A DNA stretch of 64,000 bases from the NCBI RefSeq assembly GCF_000283155.1, contig NW_004454262.1, forward strand, positions 1,259,358 to 1,323,357. The letters run 5' to 3'. Both the position numbers and the translations under genes were made by a program. Origin of the DNA: Ceratotherium simum simum. Its lineage: Eukaryota > Chordata > Mammalia > Perissodactyla > Rhinocerotidae. Position 1 is the stretch's first letter, and each line of letters opens with the position of its first letter. The notes beneath the pieces are model-generated. The model was given only the letters and a program-made list of their open reading frames with translations, made no database searches and had not been told where the DNA came from. Shown here piece after piece: positions 24,001-35,690 of this stretch.

Positions 24001-25093
24001 TTCATCCTTTCCTCATTATTATGTGATGTTTAATCTATTGTATAATAAATGTGTATGTGTTTGAGAGAGAAATCTTTTTATCTGAATCTATTGACACCAC
24101 TAGTTATTTGATAAATCAGGAAAGCTAATTAAAGCAAAGTATGATAAAAAATGGTTCTTACCCTCCTTGAATATTTCACTATATTAATTTAATTTATTTG
24201 TCAATCTTTTAATGTGTTTCCAGGGCCTTTCTGAGTATATGTCCATTGATTAGAGTTCTTAATCCCCTTTCTGTGTAAACTACACTGATATTGCATCATT
24301 TATATTTTCTGGATTTAGTTACTTTGACGTGGAGAGAGAACTTACAGAAACAAACCAAGATTAGAATCCTTGTATGATTTTTATGATTTTATTTGTAGTG
24401 GCTTGGGTTTTCTAGTCTTTCAACGTGGTTTTCAGAACAGCACAACTCCCCTTTCACACCCACATTTCACTAGTCCTACACAATAATGAAATAATATAAT
24501 TATAACACAAGAATCAGCTGTACAAACAGGTTGTGGAGAGACATCACTGATTTGGGAAGCAAATAACCCTATCAGTAACAACAGAATTTCTCTCTCTCTG
24601 TGATATATGTATATAGATATTTCAATCTCTGATTTTTCCAAATATGCACTTGCTGAATTCAGTTGGATTTTAATGATTATTCCATTTTTGTAACTTCTCA
24701 TCTCTGGGGACTCCATTTTGTGTGACAATCTTTCATGTTATGTTTTTTCCCCTTGTATTCAGCCCCAGGGCTAGCTTGTGAAGGAAGCGGAATAGACCCT
24801 TGTCGATAGTTGTGTGCTCTTACAAAATATTAGTTTCAACCAGGTGAAAACTGCCATTTTGGGGGTCAAAATCGTCAAATGTTGGCAATTTTATGATTTG
24901 ACCTAAATAGAATTATGAAACAAATAGTACGATAAAAATATTAGAACTATCAATCTGCAATTCTCTTCTCTGTCTACACAGTCCTTCTACTTCCCTTATT
25001 TGATGAAGATAGTTGGTCCTATGCTCACTGGATGGAGGGGACAGGACAGAGTTCTTTCAGGCCCTGGTGTCCCCAGAGCCCAAGCCCTGAAGG
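24001..25093. other. Single-copy or unrecognised AT-rich DNA
   Basis: No recognised repeat. A 98-codon minus frame (24432-24728) has no domain. Confidence 0.4.
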
Positions 25094-25293
25094 CAGTAAT
25101 TTTCAACTGGGGTAGAAATGGGAGGAGTGGGGACGAGGATTGGTTGTCACAACTGGGGGAGGAGGGGGTCTATTGGCATCTAGGGGGTAGAGGCCAGGGA
25201 TGCTGCCAAACATCCTACAGTGCACAGGATGGCCCCCACAGCAAAGAGGTGTTTGACCTGAGAGATCAATAGTGCCAAGGTTGAGAAACCCTG
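25094..25293 (+). mobile_element. MER5A (hAT-Charlie MITE)
   Basis: Starts 'cagtaattttcaactggggt', then 'ttggttgtcacaactggggg', 'ctagggggtagaggccaggg', 'tgctgccaaacatcctacag', and ends 'ccaaggttgagaaaccctg'. Its terminal repeats pair imperfectly. The 90-codon plus frame covering it is not a gene. Compare the better-bounded copy at 31913-32127. Confidence 0.85.
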
Positions 25294-27029
25294 CCTTAGA
25301 GGAATTTAGGAAACTCAGGAGTAAACAAAATATTTTGGAAAAATATCAAGGAAGGACAGATTACCCTCCCTCCTACACATCCTCCTTTTTCTACCAAAAC
25401 TAGAAAAATCTTATGTCAAACTAAGAGTAAGAAAGAGAAACAGGGGCATCTTCTCTGCTCTCTAGGAATTTATTCAGAATTTGAGTCCAGTAAGCATTAG
25501 TGGAAGTACAAAATCTGCTGAACATGTTTTGTAAAACATTTCAGAATAAAGTGTGAAATTAGCATTTCAGCTTGATTCATTCTTGGTGATTATTTATTCG
25601 CTGACAACAAGTAGTTTCCCGAAGGCCACTTTCTCTGGGGTTTATGTGCTGTTATAGACAGGAACTGAGTGTCAGGAGAGACCAAGCATCTAGAAACTCG
25701 TCCAGACTGCTAGAAGTATCTTGAATGTTTTATCTCTAAGTTAACCTGCACAGGGGTTTTTCAGCTGCTCATATTCTGACATGTTTATCTGAGGTAGAAT
25801 TAACAAACAGCCCTGTTTACTCACCAATCCAACACCTCAGGCTCAGAGTATGCACAGCTCTTCTCATTAATCCGCTCTGTCTGTTCACAGCAGCAGCTTA
25901 AATAAATCACTCTAGGGAATTATAATTGCCTTTAAAATTTCATCATACATTAGAAAAGGATTTAAGAGATTTGGGGTAGGAAATTACAAATGCAAGAATG
26001 ATGTGCATGTTTAATTTTAAATATTCAAATTAACTTTATTTGTATCTATTTGCATAAATTCTTGTTTTTCTAATATTTATAAAAATATTTTGCAAAGTAC
26101 CCTTAAACTAAAACGACTGTTTTTTTTTTAAGGATGTATTTGGGATTGTGGGATGGGAGAAGGAGGAGAGGGAGAGTAAAAATGATACAAAATTTGCCCC
26201 GAGGAAAACTAGTATTTTTTTCCCCAGAGGCTTTAAATTCTTCCCCCTCTTGCATTTACATAAAAAAAATAAATTGGAAGAGACCAATGTTCTCAATGAC
26301 TGTCTTTAAGGACGCTTCTATTTCTGTGGGGAGATTCCAGTGTAAGGCAGAGTAACATTAACTGTGACGATTACGCGGTGGTGCACTGAATTGACTGTTA
26401 AACTTTGGGGAGTTTTGCAAGCTACTTGTTACACAAAGCCTTTATTAAAAATTAAATTTTATAAACTTAGAATTAGATAAATTATATTAGAGACCAAGAT
26501 AATAAAGCACATCACTGACTTTTATTACATTTTACTATTATGTATTTTATCTGTTGAATGGATTATTATCTAACGGTGAGCTACTGGGCATCTCTTCCTA
26601 ACTTTGCGTTCTATCACATCATATTGGCAGCTTAAAATCAGCCATGCTGGAGGTACTGACAGCATGAAAACTGGCGAATGCTACTAATCAGGCTTTGTTG
26701 TCCAATCCACCCCACCCCAACAGTTACACATTTACCAGCAGGCCAGTGGTAATAACTATGATAACATAAGCAAGAGGTCCTGGGAAACCTCTGCCACGCT
26801 GATATCAAAAAAGGTGGACGCAGATGCTGCGGCCTCCATTCTCAAGCCAAACACATACAGATGAGGCAGTGATGGCAGCGCTCTTCTAGGTATTCTAGCC
26901 TTCTCAAAGAGAAAAACTCTTCCTGTGATGGGAGGAAAAATGCCCTACAAGTAGAATACGATAGACTAGGGAGTACCTGGGGTGGGCAGATGGTGAAGTG
27001 AAGAGTGAAAAGCTAAGAACATAGAGCCT
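25294..27029. other. Single-copy DNA, nothing recognised
   Basis: About 1.7 kb with no repeat I can name and no frame with splice support. Confidence 0.45.
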
Positions 27030-27260
27030 TCACCTCTCTATGGTTTGTCCTGTGACTCTGGACAAGTCATTTGACCTCTTTGGAAGGATATTCAAAGGAT
27101 TTAAAGACAACAGTGAAATGACCAAATTAACCTTTTAGAAAGACCCTTCTGGTGTCTGGATGGAGTTTGGGGATCAGGGGAAGGCTGGAAACAGGGAGAC
27201 TGATTGGGATGTTGAGGCTTCTCATTCCAGGGAGAATTTGAGGACTGACAGCAATGGGCA
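27030..27260 (-). repeat. MIR scrap next to reversed L2 fragment
   Basis: 27040-27080 ('gactctggacaagtcatttg') looks like a plus-strand MIR scrap. 27090-27260 ('agaaagacccttctggtgtc', 'ggaaggctggaaacagggag') resembles the reversed internal L2 region. Both are short. Confidence 0.4.
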
Positions 27261-27327
27261 GGGTGGGTGGGATTGGTTTATTAATCTCAGTGTCTTTGGC
27301 TCAAGGGACACTGCCAGGCACATGGTA

Positions 27328-27640
27328 GGCAGTCAGTAATTTTGTTGTTAGTGCCGTTGAGTGATTCTGACTCCTGGTGACCCTGTGTTCGGCAGAGTGG
27401 AACCCTGCCTGGTCTTTTTGCGCCATCCTCTCACCTTTCAGCGCTATAGCAGACAATGCTCCACTGCTATTCACAGGGTTTTCATGGCCAATTTTTTCGG
27501 AAGTGGGTGGCCATGTCCTTCTCCCTAGTCTGTCTAGTCCGGAAGCTCTGCTGAAACGTGTCCCCCCTGGGTGACCCTGCTGGTATCTGAAATACTGGTG
27601 GCACAGCTTTCAGCATCACAGCCACACACAGCTGCCACAG
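27328..27640 (+). repeat. RTE-type SINE-like repeat
   Basis: 'ttgttgttagtgccgttgag' with 'tgattctgactcctggtgac' and, further on, 'cacagggttttcatggccaa' and 'ttcggaagtgggtggccatg' resemble a SINE/RTE-associated repeat of placental genomes. This is from memory; the subfamily is uncertain. The 65-codon frame at 27377-27574 is part of it. Confidence 0.5.
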
Positions 27641-27911
27641 TGTGATAATCAACAGACACTGAGTGATTACTTGGTCAGTAAAAGAAAAGATGTTCTAACC
27701 ATGTTATCTTCTACACTCTAGAGTCCTTCGCCAGATTTGGTATTGGTTTTGCTTCAAGACAGTAAAACAGGCTGGATTACATCTGCATGACCTCCTAGCC
27801 CAACTCCCAATTTGGATTATGGTTAGTTTTCTAACAATGTGCATTCACACATATATTGAGAGAAATTTTCTCATAATGAATGAAGCAAAAATGAGGTGTT
27901 ATAATTTAGAG

Positions 27912-28170
27912 CAGTGGCTTTTGAACTTTCAACCAAGATCCAACATAAGAAATAAATTTTTTAGCATAACTCAGTATATGTAAGTATTTAAAAATGTGTG
28001 TACATATATAAAAATGAAAGATTTACGTAAAATATTACTTACCTGTATTGTAGACAATGCACATGGATATCTTTTATTCTATTCTAGTTGATCATAAAGT
28101 GCTGTTTAAAGCTCTCTAAATTGATTTCATGACCCACCAATGAGTCAAAACCCACAAATTAGAAAATGCT
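27912..28170 (+). mobile_element. hAT-like MITE relic
   Basis: Begins 'cagtggcttttgaactttca' and near its end has 'tcatgacccaccaatgagtc' and 'aaaatgctcttctgg', the pattern of a hAT-Charlie MITE ending in a reversed CAGTGG-type terminus. A clean 8 bp TSD was not found. Confidence 0.5.
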
Positions 28171-31100
28171 CTTCTGGCAGGATGAGAAAATGTCATTTAT
28201 GTCTTTTATTCAGACATACCACACTAGTCTGAACAGTAAATAAACAGTTCATAGAAGAAATTAAATGTATAAAAACGTTTACGGAACAATGAAAACGCTG
28301 ACAATGTTCAGTCTAGTCATAGATTATTTTAGCCTGCCACCAATAACCATGCAATTCTCCATCTTTGCCAATGTAGTGATTTTTGATCGTAAGTCTATCC
28401 TGCTCAGGGAGTTCCAGACCCAGCAGTTTTAGTCAGTCAGATGAGACACTTTGTCTCATCAAGTGTGTGTAATCCACCTACTTTTACTGTAAGAGCCAGA
28501 AGTAATTCTCCATCCAGGGAACTCCCCAAGATGGCAGCCAACGTTTCCCATCATGTTTCCACCTACAAGTAAACCTAAACCAATACCAAAACTACTTTAG
28601 GAACTTATTAGCATTGGGAATAGTACAGCAATCTGTGCTCTGGCACCATGCTGCCACTACATGGCATCATTGGTTTCTTAGCCACCCTGCACCCTATACC
28701 AAACCCAACAGAATTTAGGGAATCTTTTACACTTACAGGAATACATGATATGAAAAAGAAAATTGATTAATTTCTTCATTGGCTTAGGTCACATAAGTAT
28801 AAAATAATGACATTAATTTGAAAAGTAGATATATAGCTAAGGGCAAGGTGGGTTATCCATTGTGATCATATACTTGAAGATCAATCCATTGTAATAAATT
28901 AATTGCTCAAACTCTTTACCTTTAACTCCCCAGGTCTTTCTTCACAGGTAGTACAATGCTCCATATCCATCTCTTGGGCTGGTCTGAGAACCTGCTTAGG
29001 AGAGACCCATGATCCATGGAGAATGAGGTCATAGATTCTGACCCATGATCGGTGATCATTGTGTAGAACTTTAGATTTGTTTGTAAAAGGGAATCAAGAT
29101 GATTCTGTCAGTAGCTTCTTCTCATTGGAGTCGATAGAACTCCAGAAAGTCCTTCCTGCTGAGATAGCCAATGATGGCCAAACCTATCGCTAGTTAGGCG
29201 TTGCTGTTAAAGACGGTTTACCAAATGATTGCTATGCCGAAGGCTTTGTGGTTCCAATTCCCAACGAGACAAAAATGCTTTGATTAATTATGTTATATTG
29301 TGTTGGTAGGAACTTGAGAAATGCTTCAGGTGGCTAGGAAAGAGGCCTGGAACTTTAAGTAACAAATGCTTGGATGAACTCAGGCATTCCGAGTTTTCCT
29401 GTGCTTAATATGTTACATTGTTATGTTGATATGTAATGTCACAGATGGTAATATTAGTCATGAAAGAACAAAGACGCCAAGTTCATAGCCAAATGAAAGT
29501 TAAAAGGAGGGGACAAAAAGTGAACTTACCCCACAGACAGGTTTTTCTTATTTGAAAACATCTCAAACACCATCGAACACCTTCCCAAGATCCATGTGAT
29601 GGCACAAGCAGATGGGGAAGACTGTAAATCTCCAAACTGGCTTAGCTCCCACTCAAGAACTAAAGCAAAGAGTGTGGTGAAATCAAATTCAGCAGTGAAT
29701 GGATGATCCTAATTTAACAATGGGCAGCTTTCCCACAAATTCTCATGCAAACCAGTGGTGGCTTCCTCTTTTTTTAATTAACTACACAGCCTTTTCCAAC
29801 CAGAAGATTTAAATGTTTACTTCTGTTTGCTTTGCGTCATTTGCATTTCTTTCGATTCTAAAAGGAAATTAACCCATTAGGCCTAGGAGGGCATCCTTTT
29901 GAAAAAACAGATAGACAAAATTGGAAAACAAAATTACAAAGTGAGGCTCTCCATTCACTGCACAAATTCACGTCCAGCTAAGTAAGATGGCTGGTATTTT
30001 GAATGATAACAATAGTGGAGTAATTTATATGCAATAGACAATATTCCTTGGAAAGCCAGGAGGTAGAGAGCAAAATCTAGATTCAAATAATGCTGCTTTT
30101 ACAAGGAAAAAATTCTTTATATCCCTAAGAAGGAAGAGGAGATTAGAACGAGTCATGTAGAGCAACATACAAGGTAAATTCCTTTTCTACTTGAGAAATC
30201 ACATCGAATTCTTCTCCCCCTCATCTTTCAGATGAAATGTAGGAGGTAAAAAGAAAACAGGAGTATTTCACCTCCTCAGTAGGTCTATTGTTGATTCATT
30301 TTGACAGACGCCTTCTCCTCTTCTAAGGCACCTGGGCTATGACTAAGAGAGGACGCTGACTCCGACTACAGGAGCTATATTTGGAGGCTGTAGCAACAGA
30401 GAAGGAGAAGGACTGGCTTGGGTACTCTAAATGGTTGTAGTACAGGATAATTAGATGGAATTGTACACGGAAAAAATTTGTTAGAGTTACCAAAAATATT
30501 TCCTAACGAGAAGCCTCAAAGCCTGTCGTGCTCTGAAGTAGTCAAAGGGATGCAATGAATATTTCATCTCTTGAAACATTTAACAGAGAAAAGGGATGCA
30601 GGAATAGAAAGTATATCTCAGAGCTATTTTCTGTTGGGTAAGAGTGGAGATCATCCACTCTTTATTTCTGCCTCAACTAATAGGGTGGAGAGAGTGACAG
30701 CACAGACACGGTAAACCTCATCATCATAAAATATCAAATCTTCGGATGTGAAGCAGTGGAGATAAATCTCATTTCTGTGCCTTATGTAGTGAAAAAACAA
30801 ATGTTCTTGACTTTTTCTGCTACTGAGTTTCCTTTAGCAGATTATTCTGCTGCAAGTACTAGAAATTTTTCTAGTTCTAGAAAAATAAGCAGTAAATTTT
30901 TAGTTTATTGATATTGAGTGCAGATGGTTTATGGAGCATAAAGGAATAGTACTCACCAAATTTTGAGAATGACAGTGATTAAGGATATCTTTGGTCATGA
31001 GAGAAGGGTTATCTAAAGAGAAGGTACCATTCCAGAGGAAGAAAGAGAGCCCCAGCTTTGTGATCTGGTGCTGTACAACACCAAAACTGTCAATTAGTTA

Positions 31101-31238
31101 AATCAGGCTTTACACGCTACGGTTTATTTGACCAAATGTTTTTTTTACCTTTTAACTGGTTGTTGGGCTTTTCCTTTGATTCTCAGTGATGTGACTGCTT
31201 AAAGACACAATTAGCTCAGCTACCTCGGGGTGTATTAT
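28171..31238. other. 3 kb of apparently single-copy DNA
   Basis: No repeat family recognised and no frame of 60 codons or more. It contains a short tRNA-like segment (about 29190-29270, reported separately). The frame-free nature could reflect old non-coding sequence. I cannot judge conservation. Confidence 0.45.
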
Positions 31239-31411
31239 ACAGCACTTTTCAAATACGAATGTGCATAGGATTGTCTGTAGGGATTTTGCTAAGTTGCAGA
31301 TCCTGACTCAGTAGGTCTGGGGATGGGGTCTAAGATTCTGCATTTGTAACAAGCTCCCATGTGATGCTGATGCTGCTGGTCCATGGCCATATTTTGAGTA
31401 GCAAGGCATCA
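31239..31411 (+). mobile_element. MER20 (hAT-Charlie MITE)
   Basis: 'cagcacttttcaaatacgaa' start, 'gactcagtaggtctggggat', 'caagctcccatgtgatgctg', 'atgctgctggtccatggcca' and the diagnostic end 'ttttgagtagcaaggc'. Confidence 0.8.
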
Positions 31412-31599
31412 TATCACTGCCTGCTCTTAATCCTACATTCTTCTGTGGATACAAACTAGTAAAAGCTATTTTTCTTGTTTAATATGCATGAAGTATGAAT
31501 TAAGTGCTACGTTTCGCTATTTTTCATTATGTTTCACAGTCCTCTTACATTTTCTAGAGCCATATTAAAACTCTGATGGCATATTACAAAACCACTTAA

Positions 31600-31732
31600 A
31601 TCTAGCGGTCCTCAACCCTGGTTGTACATTAGAATCACCTAGAGACCTTTTCAAAAATACAAGTGCCCAGCCCTTACCCAAAGCCAATTAAGATTTCTGG
31701 GAGTGAGGCCAAGACATCATTTTTCTCGCCAT
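31600..31732 (+). mobile_element. hAT-like MITE fragment
   Basis: 'agcggtcctcaaccctggtt', 'gtacattagaatcacctaga' and 'tgcccagcccttacccaaag' follow a hAT-Charlie MITE (MER3/MER58-like); the 3' end is missing. Confidence 0.55.
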
Positions 31733-31734
31733 CT

Positions 31735-32870
31735 TTTTATTAGAAGACTTTTCAAATTTACCGAAAAGTTGAAAGAATAGTATATTGATCACCCATATAC
31801 CCATCACAGTTGAAAGAATAGCTTAACGATTACCCATATACCTAAATCCAACAACTGTTAACATTTTGCTATATTTAAATTATTTAACTATACATTTTTG
31901 TTTTATCTAAGTCAGTGGTGCTCAACCAGGGGCAATTTGCCCTCCAGGAGACATTTAGCAATGTCTAAAGACATTTTTGGTTGTCACAACCTGGAAAAGG
32001 GGGCATATGTGATACTGATATCTAGAAGGTAGAGGCCAGGGATCCTGTTAAACACCCTATAATGCACAGGACAGTCCCTCACAGCAAAGAATTATCCAGC
32101 CCAAAATGTCAATAGTGGCAAACGCTGATCTAAATATAGTGATTAATACTGAACCATGTGAGAGTATCTTGAAGACATCTTCCCTTTTCACTCCTGAACA
32201 CTTCAGCGTCTCCAAAAGTGATGTTCTCCCAGATAACTACAATGTCAACAACACACTTAAGAGTATGAACAATGATTCCTTGATATCTTCTAATGGTGAG
32301 TCCATATTCAAATTTTCTCAATTGTGCCCTAAATGTTCCTTATGGTTTTTCTGAACCACAATCCAGTTAAGATTCGTTTTATTTCTTTAGTCTTTTAAAG
32401 CCTAGATCAGTCCTCCAAACTATTTTTATTTTTGATTTTACTTTTTGAAGAGATCAATCCAGTTGTCCTACATTTTGGATTGTCTTCTTTTGTTTCATTG
32501 CTTAACTTGTTTTTCTATCCCTTGTATTTGCTGTAAAGTAGATGTTAGATGTATATAAAGGCTTCGTAGATTCAAATTAAATATTTTTGGCAAGAATATT
32601 TAGGGTGATGCTATGTACCTTATCTAGCATCACAGCAGGAGCTACAGAATCCTGCTGTCCTCTCTAGTAGTATTGCTAAACATGATCACTTGGTTCAGGC
32701 AGTGACCCCTCTCATTTTAAGATTCGTTTCCCACTTTGTGATTAGCAAATAGTCTTTGGGATAATTCTTTGGCACCTGTAAATATCCTAGCCTGCAACAA
32801 ATTTCACTGAATAGTTTTTACATCCACTTATATTCCTTGCCTGAATCACTGGAGGTTGGCAGACAATTAG
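31735..32870 (+). repeat. Old medium-reiterated repeat, MER5A nested
   Basis: 'agtatattgatcacccatat' and 'acccatcacagttgaaagaa' (a local imperfect duplication at 31765-31840), 'ttgatatcttctaatggtga', 'gtatttgctgtaaagtagat', 'gctatgtaccttatctagca'. I recall this text as a frequent old interspersed repeat, probably L1M-class 3' sequence. Independent support: 37765-38540 shares the 'taaatatcct' block and what follows. MER5A sits at 31913-32127. Confidence 0.5.
31913..32127 (+). mobile_element. MER5A (hAT-Charlie MITE)
   Basis: Runs from 'cagtggtgctcaaccagggg' through 'acatttttggttgtcacaac' and 'ggtagaggccagggatcctg' to 'tggcaaacgctg'. The 8 bp flanks 'atctaagt' (31905-31912) and 'atctaaat' (32128-32135) match 7 of 8, the hAT target size. 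Confidence 0.9.
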
Positions 32871-32899
32871 ATTTCTTCATTTACTAATGTTATGAATTT

Positions 32900-32975
32900 G
32901 CAAAGATGCTTGTGGAATATCAATTTTTAGGTGGAATATAGGTTGAAAGTCACCAAGTTGAAATGTATTCCTTCA
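32900..32975 (+). repeat. 76 bp direct repeat, copy 1
   Basis: By hand alignment it differs at 7 of 76 positions, without gaps, from 33396-33471. Outside these limits the flanks are unrelated. Family unknown. Confidence 0.8.
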
Positions 32976-33395
32976 TTTATTATGAAGAAAATACTTTTTA
33001 ATTCCATAATCTTCATTTGTTAGCTAGAATTCTATGAGAAAAGAGTCTTCTTTTATCACTTGGAAATCAACTACAGTTTCTTCTAAAAGGCAAGATAAAT
33101 GTTTAATTCTTTCCTTCAACTCTCAATTTTCAGAATAGATTTCAGAATAAAGAATTGATGTTATAGTCACTTCTTGACTAGTTATTCCCAATATTGACTT
33201 TTATATGTCCCAGGATATGGTGAACAATAGTTGGAAATAGCAGAGGGTATCACAAATTTTCTCGATCAGAAAAAAAATGCTACAAGATTTTCTTTTCTTT
33301 AGAGTAAACTTTGAAAATACCATGTATATTAATATAGATTTTGGTGCATTTAGATGTGAACCTCTTTTGAAGTTTTGAAAGGGAATATATCTTTA

Positions 33396-33471
33396 GCAAA
33401 GATACTTGTGGAATATCAACTGTTAGGTGGAAGATGGTTTGAAAGTCACCAAGTTGAAATCTATTCCTTCA
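33396..33471 (+). repeat. 76 bp direct repeat, copy 2
   Basis: About 91% identical to 32900-32975, starting 'gcaaagatacttgtggaata' and ending 'ctattccttca', 496 bp downstream of copy 1. Confidence 0.8.
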
Positions 33472-34762
33472 TAACTTGGACTGTGTTTGAATAGCCTGTT
33501 TAGTCTCTCCTGAATCCATGGGTGGTAAGTGATGTGTGAAAGCCAAACTCTGTTCAGACAACAGTTGAACAAATATTCACTCAGGTTCTTGGAGTAAAAG
33601 ACTGTTGTGTTTGGAAATCATCACTTTCCACAAGGGAAAATGAACATATTACAGGAAGCAAATACAACCATTTCTACCCTCTTTGTTTCAAAGCCTCAGT
33701 TTCTTTATTTCTGAGCCTAGAGTCTCATCTCAGTTACTTTTCTTTGGGAATAGCAATTTTTAGTCCACTGGCAGTTTTTAATTCCCTTTGACATGCTACA
33801 TCAAATTCCAGACCAGATCTCAAACCTGTATCTGGGGAGGCAAAAGTCATCTCCTTTAATTCATTGTCTTGGGTCTGACCATAGCGAAGAGCTCTGCCTT
33901 CAGTTTATAACATGATAAATTTCTTTTTGTGATGAATAAATAGGCACTTAGCACCAAAAACTTTCAGGCATCATCCAGATGCCAGATGTCTCAAAACTTG
34001 AGTGAGCACATGGAACTGGTCACATGGAGGTTTCTGTTAACCAAACACACAATCTGGAGAGAAGATTCATTTTTTCAAGGTCTGGAAATTTTAACAGTAT
34101 CTGGCAGCTACTTCATTTCCAAGATAATCCCTTCACTGTTTCTGGTTATAGGCAGGGGTGGGGGTACCAAAGGCGATGGTTTGGTGGCTTGCTGAAATTG
34201 GGTGGAGATGTTGTCATGTTGGCGCCTGAAGCGTGAGCACAAATAAACTTTAGAAGAAGGAACCTGTGATTGTGTTTCTTTCGGTCATTTAAGGACCTGA
34301 ATGGTGTGGGTGTGATGAGAGAGACTGGGGAAAGAAAAAAGGGAGCGAGAAAAGGAGTTCTGTGGACACAAAAGCAATTAGTTAATTCAGTCAGACTTTC
34401 ACTTTTCAAATAATGGTTTGGTTGGGTCCTTAATCCTCAGCCAAGTGACTCCCCAAGGACCTATTAAACCATTAATTTATCTTTTAAAGATGTGCCATCA
34501 AAGCAACCATTCCTCAAGTTACAAAACCATCCTCTCAGGCAGCCTGTGCTGCGTCTGTAAGGTTTGATAAACTGACTAGTTTGTTGTCATGACTCAGCCA
34601 GGGCTGTGTTCTGTCTCTCACTCTTGTCCTTTGTCACTGGTGGCAGAGAAGTAGACTGTCACCAAATAGTACTTGTTCATGCTCTGAAAACAAAACACTG
34701 AACACATGACTTTTCAATTTCATTTTTATTAAACTGAGAGATTCCCTTTATTCCCCCTACAG
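33472..34762. other. Single-copy DNA before the exon candidate
   Basis: No repeat recognised. A strong donor-like 'gtggtaagtg' occurs near 33520, without a usable exon upstream. Confidence 0.4.
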
Positions 34763-34918
34763 AACAGGCAGAAGCAGAAATAAAGAGGCTGCTTCCAGAT
34801 GGGTTTAGCACCATGAGCATTTTGATCACCTTACTTGTTCTGTTGAGGCAAAAAGCTAATTTCACTGATTTTGCCCTGGAATTAAAAAGCTCCATGACAG
34901 AATCAACCACTCAGATTG
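34763..34918 (+). CDS. Candidate internal coding exon, unknown gene
   Basis: A 156 bp segment preceded by a pyrimidine-rich acceptor ('cctttattccccctacag') and followed by 'attg/gtaattta'. Exactly one frame is open through the segment: two leading bases, 51 codons, one trailing base. It is therefore a phase 1-1 symmetric exon, the type typical of extracellular modules. The peptide begins QAEAEIKRLLPDGFSTMSIL, continues with a hydrophobic stretch, and has an NFT glycosylation sequon at codons 32-34. Wording such as 'LLPDGFS' loosely recalls LamG/TSPN-type domains, but I cannot name the protein. The other two frames stop within 15 codons. No partner exon was found, so this could be one exon of a gene with long introns, or chance. 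Confidence 0.4.
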
Positions 34919-35454
34919 GTAATTTAAATATATATTAATATACATAGAACACGTGAGAAATCCTTTGGTTACAGCAGAGTTGCAGCTTTAAAGCACTTCT
35001 GTCTCAGAAAAAAATGCACTCTCGTTAGAGAAACTAACATATTTTAGAAATATCAAGGAGCTTGGGCTACCAGCTAGGAGGATCCAACACTTTACCCTTT
35101 CTTTTTCAAAATTATCTTTGTTTATAATTATGTACAGATAATACCTATGTATATAATTATTTAGTATATTAGGTATATAATATAAACACTTAAGCTCAGA
35201 CTCTATAATGCACAGAATAAAAACAGTTATGATCCAAAGCAGAAACATCATGAAAAAAGATAGTAAAAAACAAAAATAATTTGTGCAAATCACAGTATCA
35301 TTGATTAATGTTACCGTAAGCTTCACAGGGTCCTGCAGTAAGAGACATAAGACTAGACTGATGATTTTTGAGTTGTAGACCATTATAAAGTTTCTCAAAA
35401 GTGGTCCCCCATTTTTGTCTGCCAGCCCTGTTACTTTTTACTTACTTGATGAAA
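34919..35454. other. AT-rich DNA, nothing recognised
   Basis: A 136-codon minus frame (34988-35398) is rich in I, L, F and Y, as expected of AT-rich chance frames. No domain seen. Confidence 0.4.
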
Positions 35455-35690
35455 TCACTCATTCATTCCACAGATATTTATTAGATATCTACTGTGTGTC
35501 TGGCATTATGACAGACTTTTAGGATTAAAGAAATAATAAAAAAAAAAAAGACAGCCCCCTGGGGAACTCAGCATGTGGATAAATAAGCTTGGAAATTTAA
35601 CCACGAGTTATGGGTGCTACAATATAAATATACTCATCGGTGGTGGAGGCTCAAACAACGGAGAGGCAAATTCTTGATAAAGCTAGTTTG
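35455..35690 (-). repeat. L2 LINE 3' portion, reverse
   Basis: 'cactcattcattccacagat', 'atttattagatatctactgt' and 'tcttgataaagctag', diverged reversed L2 tail, with an A-rich expansion at 35530-35548. Confidence 0.55.
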
